DNA from: JACCTH01 sp963761985
GTDB lineage: Bacteria > Actinomycetota > Acidimicrobiia > Spongiisociales > ZC4RG35
Reading direction: 5' to 3'
DNA length: 64,000 bases
Assembly: GCA_963761985.1 (NCBI GenBank)
Contig: CAVXIT010000005.1
Span: 1 to 64,000 of the forward strand
This document shows positions 7,176 through 14,933 of the stretch, one piece after another. The notes below the pieces were generated by a model. That model was not told the DNA's origin and did no database searches. It worked only from the letters and a program-made list of their open reading frames with translations. Position 1 is the stretch's first letter; every line of letters starts with the position of its first letter. The position numbers were made by a program, and so were the translations under genes.

Positions 7176-7865
7176 TCAGGGAGGGGTCCCACCTCGCTCC
7201 GTTAGTGGAGTGGCCGGGTTGGCCGCTCCAACCACCTCGCAGATCCACAAGATTTCGTTGGCATCGACCACTACTCCCACCCCAGCGTGTGTGAAACCAG
7301 GCGTCAGCACCGCGTGATGCTGCCGAGATTCGACTTGCTGGCCAAGGACTGGGATGTCGCTGGCGGTCTCGACGACTTCTCCCACCGTCGACCAGGATCC
7401 TAAGAGATCCTCGATTTGAGAGTGATTCACTCTCTGACTCTTGGCCATCGTCATTGCACACGCACGGGCGTAGGCGTTGAGGTCCGGGTGGGTGGACAAC
7501 GAGGCAAGGCCAAGAAAGGCGCGGCGATCGTTGAGGGCGGAGGCCAGGTACTGCTCAGCTTCGGTCGAGAAGACCATCAACCCGGGGACCGTGGTCGATG
7601 GTCCGGGGGAGGCATCGGTAGGAGGAGGAAGAAGAAGAGGGCTAGCCATCGCCGTGGTAACCGTGGTGGTCGCAACATCTAATCCCAACACCGAAAAGAT
7701 CAGAGTTGCCAACCAGGCTCCACCAAGAGCCAACCCCATGGCCAAGACCAAGCTCAGAGCCGTCGACGGACGACCTTCACGACGTCGCGCCACTACCGCC
7801 TTTTTCACAGTTTGACGCACACGACGCGCCCAGAAGTGCCGGTGATGCTGAGGGCTTACAAGCAT
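7176..7865 (-). CDS. Membrane-anchored CAP-domain (SCP/PR1-like) protein
   Basis: A 229-aa protein with a basic cytoplasmic start, a transmembrane or signal segment at about residues 38-62 (LSLVLAMGLALGGAWLATLI), a Pro/Thr-rich linker and a C-terminal CAP domain from about residue 105. The domain shows the YLASALNDRRAFLGLASLSTH start, a central His region (RVNHSQIEDLLGSW) and the end HAGVGVVVDANEILWICEVVG. Bacterial CAP proteins are extracellular and mostly of unknown function. The start ATG 7865 has a weak ribosome-binding site. It belongs to the tRNA-Val island. Confidence 0.8.
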   Translation of the reverse strand: MLVSPQHHRHFWARRVRQTVKKAVVARRREGRPSTALSLVLAMGLALGGAWLATLIFSVLGLDVATTTVTTAMASPLLLPPPTDASPGPSTTVPGLMVFSTEAEQYLASALNDRRAFLGLASLSTHPDLNAYARACAMTMAKSQRVNHSQIEDLLGSWSTVGEVVETASDIPVLGQQVESRQHHAVLTPGFTHAGVGVVVDANEILWICEVVGAANPATPLTERGGTPP

Positions 7866-7977
7866 TCACATCTAATACGCTACGGCATTCGACTTCGCGA
7901 AAGCGATATGTGCCACGTGCCCGGTTATGACCTCTTGCCTGGAATGGGCAGTTAGTCAGGGAGCGAGCCCTCAGTTT

Positions 7978-8118
7978 CTAGATGTCGGAACCGCCGAGGC
8001 GGTCAACCACCAGAAGCACAACCAGCAATCCTGCTGCCAGCACGAACAGTGGAATCGAGGCTCTGATCAAGACCTCGATCAGCCCCGCTTCTGCCATCGG
8101 ACCATCAAAGAGTTCCAA
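7978..8118 (-). CDS. Small membrane protein (46 aa), unknown function
   Basis: An unlisted short gene. TTG 8118 has GGAG 7 bases upstream and gives 46 residues; an internal ATG at 8097 gives 39. A single strong hydrophobic helix (ASIPLFVLAAGLLVVLLVV) is followed by DRLGGSDI at the C-terminus, with charged residues before the helix. This single-pass layout and the ribosome-binding site make it more convincing than the + strand frame covering the same bases. It lies upstream of the CAP gene on the same strand, 112 bases away, and may be co-transcribed with it. Confidence 0.5.
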   Translation of the reverse strand: MELFDGPMAEAGLIEVLIRASIPLFVLAAGLLVVLLVVDRLGGSDI

Positions 8119-8258
8119 ATTCCCACTCCAGATCTATTGCCTGGATATCGGTACCCGCCGCCACAAATCTCAACCCCAATTTCCCCCGAATGGGCCTTGC
8201 AAGACGCTCGTACAGGTTTGAACATGGCGGGTGCTATCCAAGTTGACCCCCAACGAAC

Positions 8259-9395
8259 GTGACCCACGACGACCCGATCAGGCGAAGAAGGGTCGCTGCG
8301 GTCGCCGTGGCCGTTGTCTTGCTCACCGTGGGAGCTTGGCTTTTCATCAGCGCTCTCCGCGGCGAAGTTCCCGCAGCCGATTCCACCGTACCCGTGCCCA
8401 ACGGCACAGAGATAACGATGGCACCCAACGCCGACGGGCCTTTGGGCTGGGCGCAGGTCACGCCACCGCAGGGCTTAGAGCAGGTGGAGGAGATGTGGGC
8501 GATGACAGTCAGCGGCTACGCCCTGTGGACGGGAAGCGAGATCTGGACGTCTGCGGATGGGATGGAGTGGGAGTTGTCGGCAACCACACCGGGTTTGGTA
8601 GACGTGTATATCTGGCCCGAAGCACGTTCGGTGATTGACTTCGGCGGTGAATGGCTTGTGGTCGGTGAGGACCCGGCGGGCCACATGGCGGTTGCATACA
8701 GCAACGACGGGTCCGCCTGGGGGATGACGCCGTTGCCCGAAACCAGCGGAGACCCTCTCATGATCGCAGCCTCTCGTTCCACTGCGGTTGTGATCGGCAA
8801 GTCCCCTTCGTCCTCACCTGCAGATATGGCGGTCTGGATCAGCCATGACGGTCGATCGTGGTTCCGCGCTGCCGAGATCCCCGAGTCGGATCAGGGAGTT
8901 CTGCACCCAGAACGCCTGGTCTTCACCGGGACCGAATTCGTGATGCAGGCGAGAATCGGCATGTTCCCCCAAATGTGGCGATCTCCGGACGGTGAGGTGT
9001 GGATCGAGGGTGACCGGTACGCCCATGGCATGAGCTGGGACGGGAGGGCGGGCGTGGAAGCGTTGACCTCCTTCGATGGCCAACCGCTTGTGCTCCAAAG
9101 GTCATCGTTCGCTCCCGGGTACCTTGACATCGAGAACACGAATTTCACTGGCTGGCCTACATCCGACGTGACCGGCGAACCTGTCGGTGGCGATATGGGT
9201 GTGATCCTGGCGTCGCCGACGGAACTTTGGTTCACCTCGGACGGCGACGTGTGGACCAGCCAGGGCATCGGCGAAGTCTTCGGAGCCGCCGGAGACATGA
9301 TCGGCGCCGCGGTCTCCGACACCTCAGTACTGGTGGCGTTCTCGCCGAAAAGTGGTGAGCCAATCGAGCTGTGGTTGGGCGAGCCGACAAAGTAA
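8259..9395 (+). CDS. Membrane-anchored Asp-box (BNR-like) beta-propeller protein
   Basis: This 378-aa protein has RRRR followed by a transmembrane or uncleaved signal segment at about residues 12-33. The extracytoplasmic part carries at least five Asp-box-like motifs of the form S-x-D-G-x-x-W: TSADGMEW, YSNDGSAW, ISHDGRSW, RSPDGEVW and TSDGDVW. Such motifs mark sialidase/sortilin-type propellers. Catalytic sialidase residues are not evident, so an enzymatic role is not claimed. The start GTG 8259 has no strong ribosome-binding site. A clear terminator follows at 9561. Confidence 0.8.
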   Translation: MTHDDPIRRRRVAAVAVAVVLLTVGAWLFISALRGEVPAADSTVPVPNGTEITMAPNADGPLGWAQVTPPQGLEQVEEMWAMTVSGYALWTGSEIWTSADGMEWELSATTPGLVDVYIWPEARSVIDFGGEWLVVGEDPAGHMAVAYSNDGSAWGMTPLPETSGDPLMIAASRSTAVVIGKSPSSSPADMAVWISHDGRSWFRAAEIPESDQGVLHPERLVFTGTEFVMQARIGMFPQMWRSPDGEVWIEGDRYAHGMSWDGRAGVEALTSFDGQPLVLQRSSFAPGYLDIENTNFTGWPTSDVTGEPVGGDMGVILASPTELWFTSDGDVWTSQGIGEVFGAAGDMIGAAVSDTSVLVAFSPKSGEPIELWLGEPTK

Positions 9396-9441
9396 CAACC
9401 GGGTTGACCGAGACCGGGAAAAGCTCAGAACTTGCGATAAA

Positions 9442-9556
9442 TTGCCTCTCGCGGCCGGTGGGCCGCGACCTTCATCCCAAGGAATTAGCCCCTCCCCAAG
9501 AGAAGGTTGTTCGACTCACAAATTTGAACACCGCGGTCAGCCGGCCCGAGCTTTCA
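9442..9556 (+). repeat. Dispersed inverted repeat, copy A (about 115 bp)
   Basis: This segment matches the reverse complement of 11711-11821 at roughly three bases in four, including exact blocks CCCAAGGAATTA, GTTCGACTCACA and CCGCGG. It contains a perfect hairpin TCGCGGCC/GGCCGCGA. The copy lies between the Asp-box gene and its terminator. Confidence 0.65.
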
Positions 9557-9560
9557 AACG

Positions 9561-9604
9561 ACGAGAAACCCCCGGCTGCCCAAAGCGGGGGGTTTCTCGT
9601 TTAT
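9561..9604 (+). terminator. Rho-independent terminator
   Basis: An extended stem ACGAGAAACCCCC / GGGGGGTTTCTCGT, with loop GGCTGCCCAAAGC, is followed by a short T-run (TTAT). It is nearly symmetric, with A-runs on one side and T-runs on the other, so it could end transcription from both the Asp-box gene (+) and the secreted-protein gene (-). Confidence 0.8.
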
Positions 9605-9640
9605 CGGGGGAGCCTTTCGGCAGCAGGTCAACCGACCTAC

Positions 9641-9985
9641 TTATTTGGTCCTGTTTGGCTGCGGACCGAAGACCGATTTGGTGGGGTTGCACGCCTCCCC
9701 GGGATGGAAAGGACCTCCCTCGCTTGGATCGTGCAGGCCCAATTTGACTTCCTGGCCGAAGGACTGCGATGTTCCACCCGGGCCAGGGGGCACAGTGAAT
9801 TCCCCGGGCGCAGTGCCTTCATCCGGAGCGTCGTTCAGTCCTGAGAAGGAGCACCAGGAGACTCCCTGATTCTGTTCCGAATTCTTATCGCTGCCGGTTA
9901 CCTCGCCTGCCAGCGCGGTGCTGGCAAACATCGCCAGAATGGCGAACGCACCAACCGCAATCACGAGCCATCTCTTTTTGCCCAC
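9641..9985 (-). CDS. Small secreted protein of unknown function
   Basis: A 114-aa protein with a classical signal peptide: KKR, then a hydrophobic core to about residue 22 and a likely cleavage site after STALA (residue 26). The mature part has two cysteines, in WCSFSGLND and GEACNP, which may form a disulfide. The SFSGLND...SFGQ...PG.ACNP layout recalls small secreted proteins of unknown function in other actinobacteria. GTG 9985 has GGGAGG 6 bases upstream, a good ribosome-binding site. It faces the Asp-box gene across a shared terminator. Confidence 0.8.
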   Translation of the reverse strand: MGKKRWLVIAVGAFAILAMFASTALAGEVTGSDKNSEQNQGVSWCSFSGLNDAPDEGTAPGEFTVPPGPGGTSQSFGQEVKLGLHDPSEGGPFHPGEACNPTKSVFGPQPNRTK

Positions 9986-10269
9986 TCGCTACCTCCCTGT
10001 AGCGGACACCTGTATGGCGTCCAAGCAATGCGAGCCTATGTCGGTGGTTGCTGAGCGTCAAAGGAAAGGCAAAGCAGCAGGAAAAACGGAGCTAGACATT
10101 TGCGCACACTCGTCCCATGCGAGCGGCCTCTCTCTCGCGGCCCGACCTCACTACCCAAAGCACCTTCCCCCTTATCTGCTCACTGTAAGGCCAGGCAAGC
10201 CAGGGAAGAGTCCGATTCGAAGCGGCACGACCACATATCGTTGCGTATTGTCAGATGCGGAGGACTTAG

Positions 10270-11415
10270 CTGAGATCTCGAAGCGGTTCATTGGTGCTGT
10301 CGGCCCTACTAATTGTGGTCGCATGCACGGGTGATGCCGGCGAAACCTCGTTAACACCTGTTGAAACCACCCAGTTGCCGGCGACGACGGTCAACACCAC
10401 CCAGTTGCCGGCGACCACGGTCAACACCACTACCACGGGCGCCGACAGCCCGACGACCCTGAGTCTTGCCGTGACGAGTGGATTCGCGGACGACCAGGTC
10501 GATGCGTTGGTGCGCGAACTAGACGAAGTCTCAGAAGGGGCATTGCAAATCGAGATCGATGATGAGAGGAGTGACGCCGGAGCCGCGGTCGATGTCGAGC
10601 AACAAGTCGTCGCCGCAACAGCCTCCGGCGAGCTGGATCTCGGCTGGGTTGGAACGCGGGCGTTCGCCGAGCTCGGCGTTACTAGCTTCGATGCCCTTAC
10701 CGCCCCATTGCTTATCGATAGCTATCAGTTGGAAAAAGCGGTTCTTGCCAGCGACATGCCGGTGCGGATGCTCGAAGGACTCGAACCGGTAGGGGTGACA
10801 GGCCTGGCAATCATGGGGGGTCGGCTCCGCATGCCGATCGGAGTTAACGGACCTTTCACCGACCCCGATTCCTTTTCCGGGGCCACACTGCATGCCTTTC
10901 ACTCGGCGGGGAACACGGCCACCCTCGAAGCCCTCGGAGCCAGCCACGCAGACGTTTCAACCGATGGCCGGGACATTGGGCTGGAGGACGGGACCATCGA
11001 CGGGTATGAGAACAACGTCGGATTCTTCGAGACTCGGCTCGATGTGGCCCCGTTTATGACTCTGAACGTGAGGCTCTGGCCGGGAACCGGGGTTCTGTTC
11101 GCCAACCCCGAGATGCTCGCAGGTCTGACCGATACCGAAAGGCAGTGGCTTTTAGAGGCGGTCGATCGAACGGCGGCTGCATCTGTCGACATCGCCAACA
11201 CAGACGCCGACCTGATCGACAGAATCTGCAATGCCGGTGGGAGATTTGCCATAGCAACCGATTCGGAACTCGAAGAACTTCGCAGCGCAGTCGAGCCGGT
11301 GTACAGCCTCTTAAGAGAGGACGACGAAACTGCCGAATACCTAGCGGAAATCGAAGCCCTCGGCGCGGAGATCACCGACGAGCCGCCGGCCGTGCCGTCA
11401 GGCTGCAGCGACTAA
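10270..11415 (+). CDS. TRAP-type (DctP-like) solute-binding lipoprotein, probable CTG start
   Basis: DctP-family proteins capture substrates outside the cell for TRAP transporters. The protein has a lipobox (IVVAC), a Thr-rich linker with a tandem repeat, and a DctP-like domain (ELDLGWVGTRAF, ATLHAFHSAGNTATLEALGA, DGYENNVGFFETR). From TTG 10291 the signal would lack basic residues. From CTG 10270 the start reads (M)RSRSGSLVLSALLIVVAC, and GGAGG lies exactly 6 bases upstream. A stop at 10267 excludes earlier starts. No DctQ/DctM membrane subunits are nearby, so transport partners must lie elsewhere or be absent. Confidence 0.75.
   Translation: MRSRSGSLVLSALLIVVACTGDAGETSLTPVETTQLPATTVNTTQLPATTVNTTTTGADSPTTLSLAVTSGFADDQVDALVRELDEVSEGALQIEIDDERSDAGAAVDVEQQVVAATASGELDLGWVGTRAFAELGVTSFDALTAPLLIDSYQLEKAVLASDMPVRMLEGLEPVGVTGLAIMGGRLRMPIGVNGPFTDPDSFSGATLHAFHSAGNTATLEALGASHADVSTDGRDIGLEDGTIDGYENNVGFFETRLDVAPFMTLNVRLWPGTGVLFANPEMLAGLTDTERQWLLEAVDRTAAASVDIANTDADLIDRICNAGGRFAIATDSELEELRSAVEPVYSLLREDDETAEYLAEIEALGAEITDEPPAVPSGCSD
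10366..10425 (+). repeat. Tandem 30-bp repeat in the lipoprotein linker
   Basis: Two 30-bp units differ at one base and encode (T)TQLPATTVN twice. They lie in the Thr-rich linker after the lipobox, a region expected to tolerate slippage. Confidence 0.85.
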
Positions 11416-11710
11416 CCGGGCCGAGACTTCCCTGATCGAGCCCGCACAACCTAGGACGCGCTCAATCGGATGCTGGAAGCGATGATTTCTAATCGGATGA
11501 AAAGCGGGCCGGCAGACAGGTGAGCCATTCTGCTGCGGAGTGGCCTTGGCGAGTCATGCCGACTCTTTGCTCACCAATCGTTGCGATTACTCACGATGAC
11601 TGCGATCACGAACGGTGCGCAAACGATCACGACGATGAGGCTCGTTCTTCAGCTCATAGTGTTTTTCTGTCCTTTAGGAGGCCCTAGAGGCGCGCGCAAT
11701 CATTCCTAGC

Positions 11711-11821
11711 TGAGAGGTCGGGGCGGCTAACCGCGGCGTTCAATGTGAGTCGAACCGCCTTCTGCTGGGGAGAAGTTAATTCCTTGGGAGGAACATTGCG
11801 GCCCGCCGGCCCGGAGGACAA
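11711..11821 (-). repeat. Dispersed inverted repeat, copy B (about 111 bp)
   Basis: The minus strand here resembles copy A (9442-9556) across its whole length with a few gaps. Because the copies are inverted, recombination between them would flip the 2.1 kb carrying the secreted-protein and lipoprotein genes. Confidence 0.65.
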
Positions 11822-11928
11822 CTTTAGGAAATCCTGCGAACCCGCGCCCCCTGCCGGCGTTGGTCAAGTTGTCCTCGCCTAACCCGGTCAGCTCGGCGTA
11901 ACCGTTCAGATCGCTATCGACCGCGTTT

Positions 11929-11947
11929 AAGTCCAGTAGGGCCCACA
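11929..11947 (+). repeat. Attachment site, right copy
   Basis: An exact 19-bp copy of the tRNA-Val 3' end (6801-6819), not accompanied by the rest of a tRNA gene. It marks the right end of the island. Confidence 0.85.
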
Positions 11948-12041
11948 ACAGAATCGCCTCCCGAAAGCTTTCGCTCTTGTTCGCGACGCAAAGAGAAGGC
12001 GAACCCGGGATTCATGGCGCCTAGCAAGAGGCTCGAGCTAA

Positions 12042-12696
12042 TTATTCCCCAGTCACGTCGGCCCACCAGAAGCCGTCGCGTTCGACCACTTCCCCGATCG
12101 CGATCGAGAGGGGCGTGGGGAACATCGGGCCTGCCCAGCAGAAGGTGTGGAATTCGCCCCGCTCGCCCAGCGGGTCGACCCCGACGGGCAGGACGGTGCG
12201 ATCCCAACTTCTGCCTGCGAACGAAGGGTCGAGCTGGGAGGGGTCGACACAGGTGATGACGGCGCGCACCCCTGCGGCCACCATCTGTCCAGCCAGAGCC
12301 CGAGTGCCCTTCTCTCCACACCAGATCGGAAACAATGGCTCGATCCCGGTTGGCGCCATCATCTTCTCCCGATAGGCGCGCACATCCTCCAGGAAAAGAT
12401 CGCCGAAGGCGACGTGGGTGATGCCCTCGGACACGGCTCGCTCGATCGCCTTGTTCATGCGCCGTTCGTACTCCTCACTGGGACACGGCGCCGGCAGCGG
12501 CACTTCCCACACTGGGAGTCCCAAGGCCTCGGCCTGAATGAGAAGCAACTCCCGGCGGACCCCTTGCATCGACACCCGGGCCGCCTCCTCGTTCAAAGTG
12601 GTGAGCAGCCCCACCACCTCGACACCGTCACCGCGCAGGGTGTGAAGCGCCCAGGCCGAATCCTTCCCTGATCGACCATGAAAGCAGCACCCGCAT
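12042..12696 (-). CDS. Dph6-like ATP pyrophosphatase (PP-loop), frameshifted
   Basis: The protein resembles the Dph6/MJ0570 family of adenine-nucleotide alpha hydrolases, whose eukaryotic members amidate diphthine. The N-terminus reads MRVLLSWS from ATG 12696, then the frame shifts by one extra base at about 12669-12672. It resumes as GKDSAWALHTLRGDGVEVVGLL. Without the extra base the PP-loop SSGKDS is restored. The rest, including GDLFLEDVRAYRE and the C-terminal GPMF region, is intact. The shift therefore falls inside the ATP-binding loop. Either this is a fresh pseudogene or a sequence error; its role in bacteria is unknown. Confidence 0.75.
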
Positions 12697-13075
12697 GGCG
12701 GTCGAGGCTAGGTAACCCTGAATTGTCTGAAGGTCACCAACGGACCGAACGCCAGCATTAGGCGCAGCGCGCTGATATCTGGTGCTGCATCAGTGGCTAT
12801 AGGCAACTCCCATCCTAGACCGGCTTCGATGAGCTCCTACAACGCGGACATAATCTGATCGAGACTTTTCGGCTAGCCGATCCACGATGATGCATCTGGT
12901 GCTGCATTTCTCACTCGTAATGAGCTCGCGGCAACTCGGTGTAACTGAACGAGGCCCACTCTGAGACCCGGCGCTCGTCGCTAGCGTGGCCAGGTTAATG
13001 TCGATTCCGGGCCATCCCGATCGACGCACGGGGTAGAGGCGCCATCCGGTCGCTGTTAATGCGAAGGAGCACACC
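12697..13075. other. Intergenic region without visible genes
   Basis: This holds the divergent 5' regions of the Dph6-like and reductase genes. The word ATCTGGTGCTGCAT occurs twice (near 12778 and 12891). No RNA gene, terminator or plausible short gene was seen, apart from the AAGGAG ribosome-binding site at 13063-13069. Confidence 0.5.
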
Positions 13076-13690
13076 ATGGGAATCATTTCTGCCGACCTGT
13101 TCATCACCCTCGACGGGGTGTATCAAGCGCCAGGCGGCCCCGATGAGGATCGCGAGGGCGGCTTCGAGTTCGGCGGCTGGCAGGGGCACTATTTCGACGA
13201 CGAGTCGGGCGAGGCGATCGGCGCCGGCGTCGATCGCATGGACGCGCTGCTGCTCGGCCGCAAGACCTACGACATCTTTGCGTCCTACTGGCCGAACCAG
13301 AGCGATGACGAACCCATTGCGGCAGCCTTCAACACCCTGCCGAAGTTCGTCGTGTCGCGTTCTCTGACCGATCCGGCGTGGGAGGGCACCACGGCGCTTT
13401 CGGGGGTCGCAGAGGTGCGGGCGCTGAAGGATCGCTTCGACGAGATCCACATGTTCGGCAGCGGTGATCTCATCCGGTCGCTGCTCGAGGCTGACCTCCT
13501 CGACCGGCTGAACCTCTTCCTATATCCGCTGACGCTCGGATCGGGTAAGCGCCTCTTCGCTGACGGCACGGGCGTGCCGGCCGCGTTCCGATTCGCGCAG
13601 CCGCCGCAAGCATTCCCCAAGGGCGCGATTTGGCTTGTCTACGAGCGGGCGGGCGAGCCGGTGACGGGCGTCGACATCAGCCAGCAGTAA
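13076..13690 (+). CDS. Dihydrofolate reductase-family protein (RibD C-terminal domain)
   Basis: This 204-aa protein has the RibD C-terminal/DHFR-like fold: SADLFITLDGVYQAP at the start, MDALLLGRKTYDIFASYW in the middle and GSGDLIRSLLEADLLDRL with PLTLGSGKRLF near the end. These NADPH-binding reductases are common in actinobacteria and act on pteridine-like or unknown substrates. ATG 13076 follows AAGGAG by about 7 bases. The 3' end overlaps that of the convergent deaminase gene by 14 bases. The exact substrate cannot be told from sequence. Confidence 0.85.
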   Translation: MGIISADLFITLDGVYQAPGGPDEDREGGFEFGGWQGHYFDDESGEAIGAGVDRMDALLLGRKTYDIFASYWPNQSDDEPIAAAFNTLPKFVVSRSLTDPAWEGTTALSGVAEVRALKDRFDEIHMFGSGDLIRSLLEADLLDRLNLFLYPLTLGSGKRLFADGTGVPAAFRFAQPPQAFPKGAIWLVYERAGEPVTGVDISQQ

Positions 13691-14708
13691 CTCCACCTTG
13701 AGCGGCCAGGTAGTCGTCTAGCCGCCGCAGGTGCATCGCCTTCGACTCCTCTGGTGCCCAGGAGATGGTGAAGGTGTTGCGAACCAACTGTGCCACCTCG
13801 TCCTGGGTGAGCCCGCCTTCGGATTGGGCGGTCTTCAGGTTCTCGGTCAGGTAGGCCTGGAAGTAGGAGGGGTCGTCCGAGTTGATCGTGACCAGCATTC
13901 CCTTGTCGAGCATTGTCTTGATCTCGGCCGCCTTGCTGTTTTGAACGACCTGTATGTTCGAGATCGGACACACGGTCAAGCCCATCCCTCGCTGGATTAT
14001 CTCCTTTGTGAGCTCTTCGTCATCGAGCGAGTTGACTCCGTGATCGATCCGCTCCACTTCGATTTCGAAGAGAGCCTGTCGAATGTGCTCGGTGGTGTTG
14101 AGCTGGTCGACGTCGCAATGCATCGTCAGGCGATATCCCTGGGTGCGGGCCATGTCGTAGACCTCTTTGAACTTGAGAGGGGGATTGTCCCTTTCGTCTG
14201 AGTCGAGACCGATGGCGATGATCAGGTCCTTATAGGGCTCGGCCTGGCGCAGGGTCTCCATCGCCGAGTCGGCACTCATGTCGCGGAGAAAGCACATGAT
14301 TAGTTGTGCCTCGACTCCCAGTTCAGTTGCCGCGTCTTGACGGGCTCGATGCAGACCGTTGATCACCTTGGCGAAGGGAACCCCACGGCTCGTGTGTCCC
14401 TGCGGATCGAAGAAGATCTCGGCGTAGATCAAATTCTCGGCGGCCACTTTTCGAAAGTAGGCCATCGCCAAGTCGTAGAAGTCCTGCTCTTCGACCAGCA
14501 CCCCCATCCCCTCGTAGTAACCCACCAAGAACGAAGTCAGTGAGTCGAAGTCGTAGCCGGCGATTGCTTCCTCGACGGTCTGGTAGGGAAGACTGATTCC
14601 GTTACGAGCGGCTAATTCGAACTTGAGCTCAGGTTCCAGCGTTCCCTCGATGTGAAGGTGAAGCTCACCTTTTGGGATACCTTCGATGAACGCCTTCATG
14701 TCCGCCAT
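13677..14708 (-). CDS. Adenosine/adenine deaminase-family protein with altered HAGE motif
   Basis: The protein is closest in pattern to the adenine deaminase branch of the adenosine deaminase family. The first metal motif is ELHLHIEGTLEPEL, followed by FFDPQGHTSRGVPF, RIDHGVN and the distal TINSDDPSYF. In known deaminases the His-Ala-Gly-Glu motif supplies a metal His and the catalytic Glu. Here the matching stretch is TMHCDVDQLN, so the Glu is replaced. It may deaminate by another residue, act on another substrate, or do another reaction. ATG 14708 with GGGAGGGAG upstream gives 343 aa. Confidence 0.85.
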   Translation of the reverse strand: MADMKAFIEGIPKGELHLHIEGTLEPELKFELAARNGISLPYQTVEEAIAGYDFDSLTSFLVGYYEGMGVLVEEQDFYDLAMAYFRKVAAENLIYAEIFFDPQGHTSRGVPFAKVINGLHRARQDAATELGVEAQLIMCFLRDMSADSAMETLRQAEPYKDLIIAIGLDSDERDNPPLKFKEVYDMARTQGYRLTMHCDVDQLNTTEHIRQALFEIEVERIDHGVNSLDDEELTKEIIQRGMGLTVCPISNIQVVQNSKAAEIKTMLDKGMLVTINSDDPSYFQAYLTENLKTAQSEGGLTQDEVAQLVRNTFTISWAPEESKAMHLRRLDDYLAAQGGVTAG

Positions 14709-14933
14709 AGGACTCCCTCCCTGGGACCGTGGTTTGCTCAGGAACATAGCTGGAGACGAGCATCGCCGGCACCTTCGGACAGCAAGCGTGCCTCTACCAA
14801 ATCCGACTTCCGAACAGTCCCAATCGGAAGGCATCGCCGCTTGGACTGCGGCTCCTGCTCCAACGCATCGTCCATCACTGCAGTCGCCGCCCTCAACAAC
14901 GATCGTGACCGGCGGCCTAAGAGTTCGGGGAGC

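Larger units (their letters stand above)
6801..11947. mobile_element. 5.1-kb genomic island at tRNA-Val with a degenerate integrase
   Basis: The segment lies between a 19-bp exact direct repeat of the tRNA-Val 3' end. An integrase remnant sits just inside the left end and is transcribed toward the tRNA, the classical arrangement. The cargo consists of mostly secreted or membrane-bound proteins: a CAP-domain protein, a 46-aa membrane protein, an Asp-box protein, a small secreted protein and a DctP-like lipoprotein. No replication, capsid or transfer genes are present. The integrase lacks its N-terminal half, so the island is probably fixed. Recognition is from sequence structure; the island has not been compared with an empty site. 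Confidence 0.75.
11416..12041. other. Gene-free island end and flank
   Basis: No convincing gene is seen. The stretch holds repeat copy B (11711-11821) and the right att copy (11929-11947). A minus-strand frame at 11727-11948 runs across both and is not counted as a gene. A short minus-strand hydrophobic peptide near 11580-11650 is interrupted by an in-frame TGA. Confidence 0.6.

Noticed and set aside
7927..8262. A 111-aa + strand frame over the small membrane gene
   Set aside because: It has no ribosome-binding site or recognisable domain, has a low-complexity polar composition, and lies opposite a better-supported short gene.
9352..9869. Several + strand frames around repeat copy A and the terminator
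   Set aside because: They run through a strong terminator hairpin and antisense to the secreted-protein gene with its signal peptide and good ribosome-binding site.
10366..10425. Short tandem repeat considered as CRISPR or regulatory array
   Set aside because: There are only two units without spacers, and they are in frame within the Thr-rich linker of a lipoprotein. No CRISPR array or cas gene was seen in the window.
11570..11660. A tiny minus-strand hydrophobic peptide (LIVVIVCAPFVIAVIV)
   Set aside because: An in-frame TGA separates it from the only nearby ATG and ribosome-binding site. It could be a decayed small protein but cannot be supported.
11727..11948. A 73-aa minus-strand frame ending in repeat copy B
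   Set aside because: It begins in the att repeat. Part of its product resembles a + strand frame in copy A (AGGP..SSQGI..SP.EG.STH), but that follows from the DNA repeat and is not independent evidence of coding.
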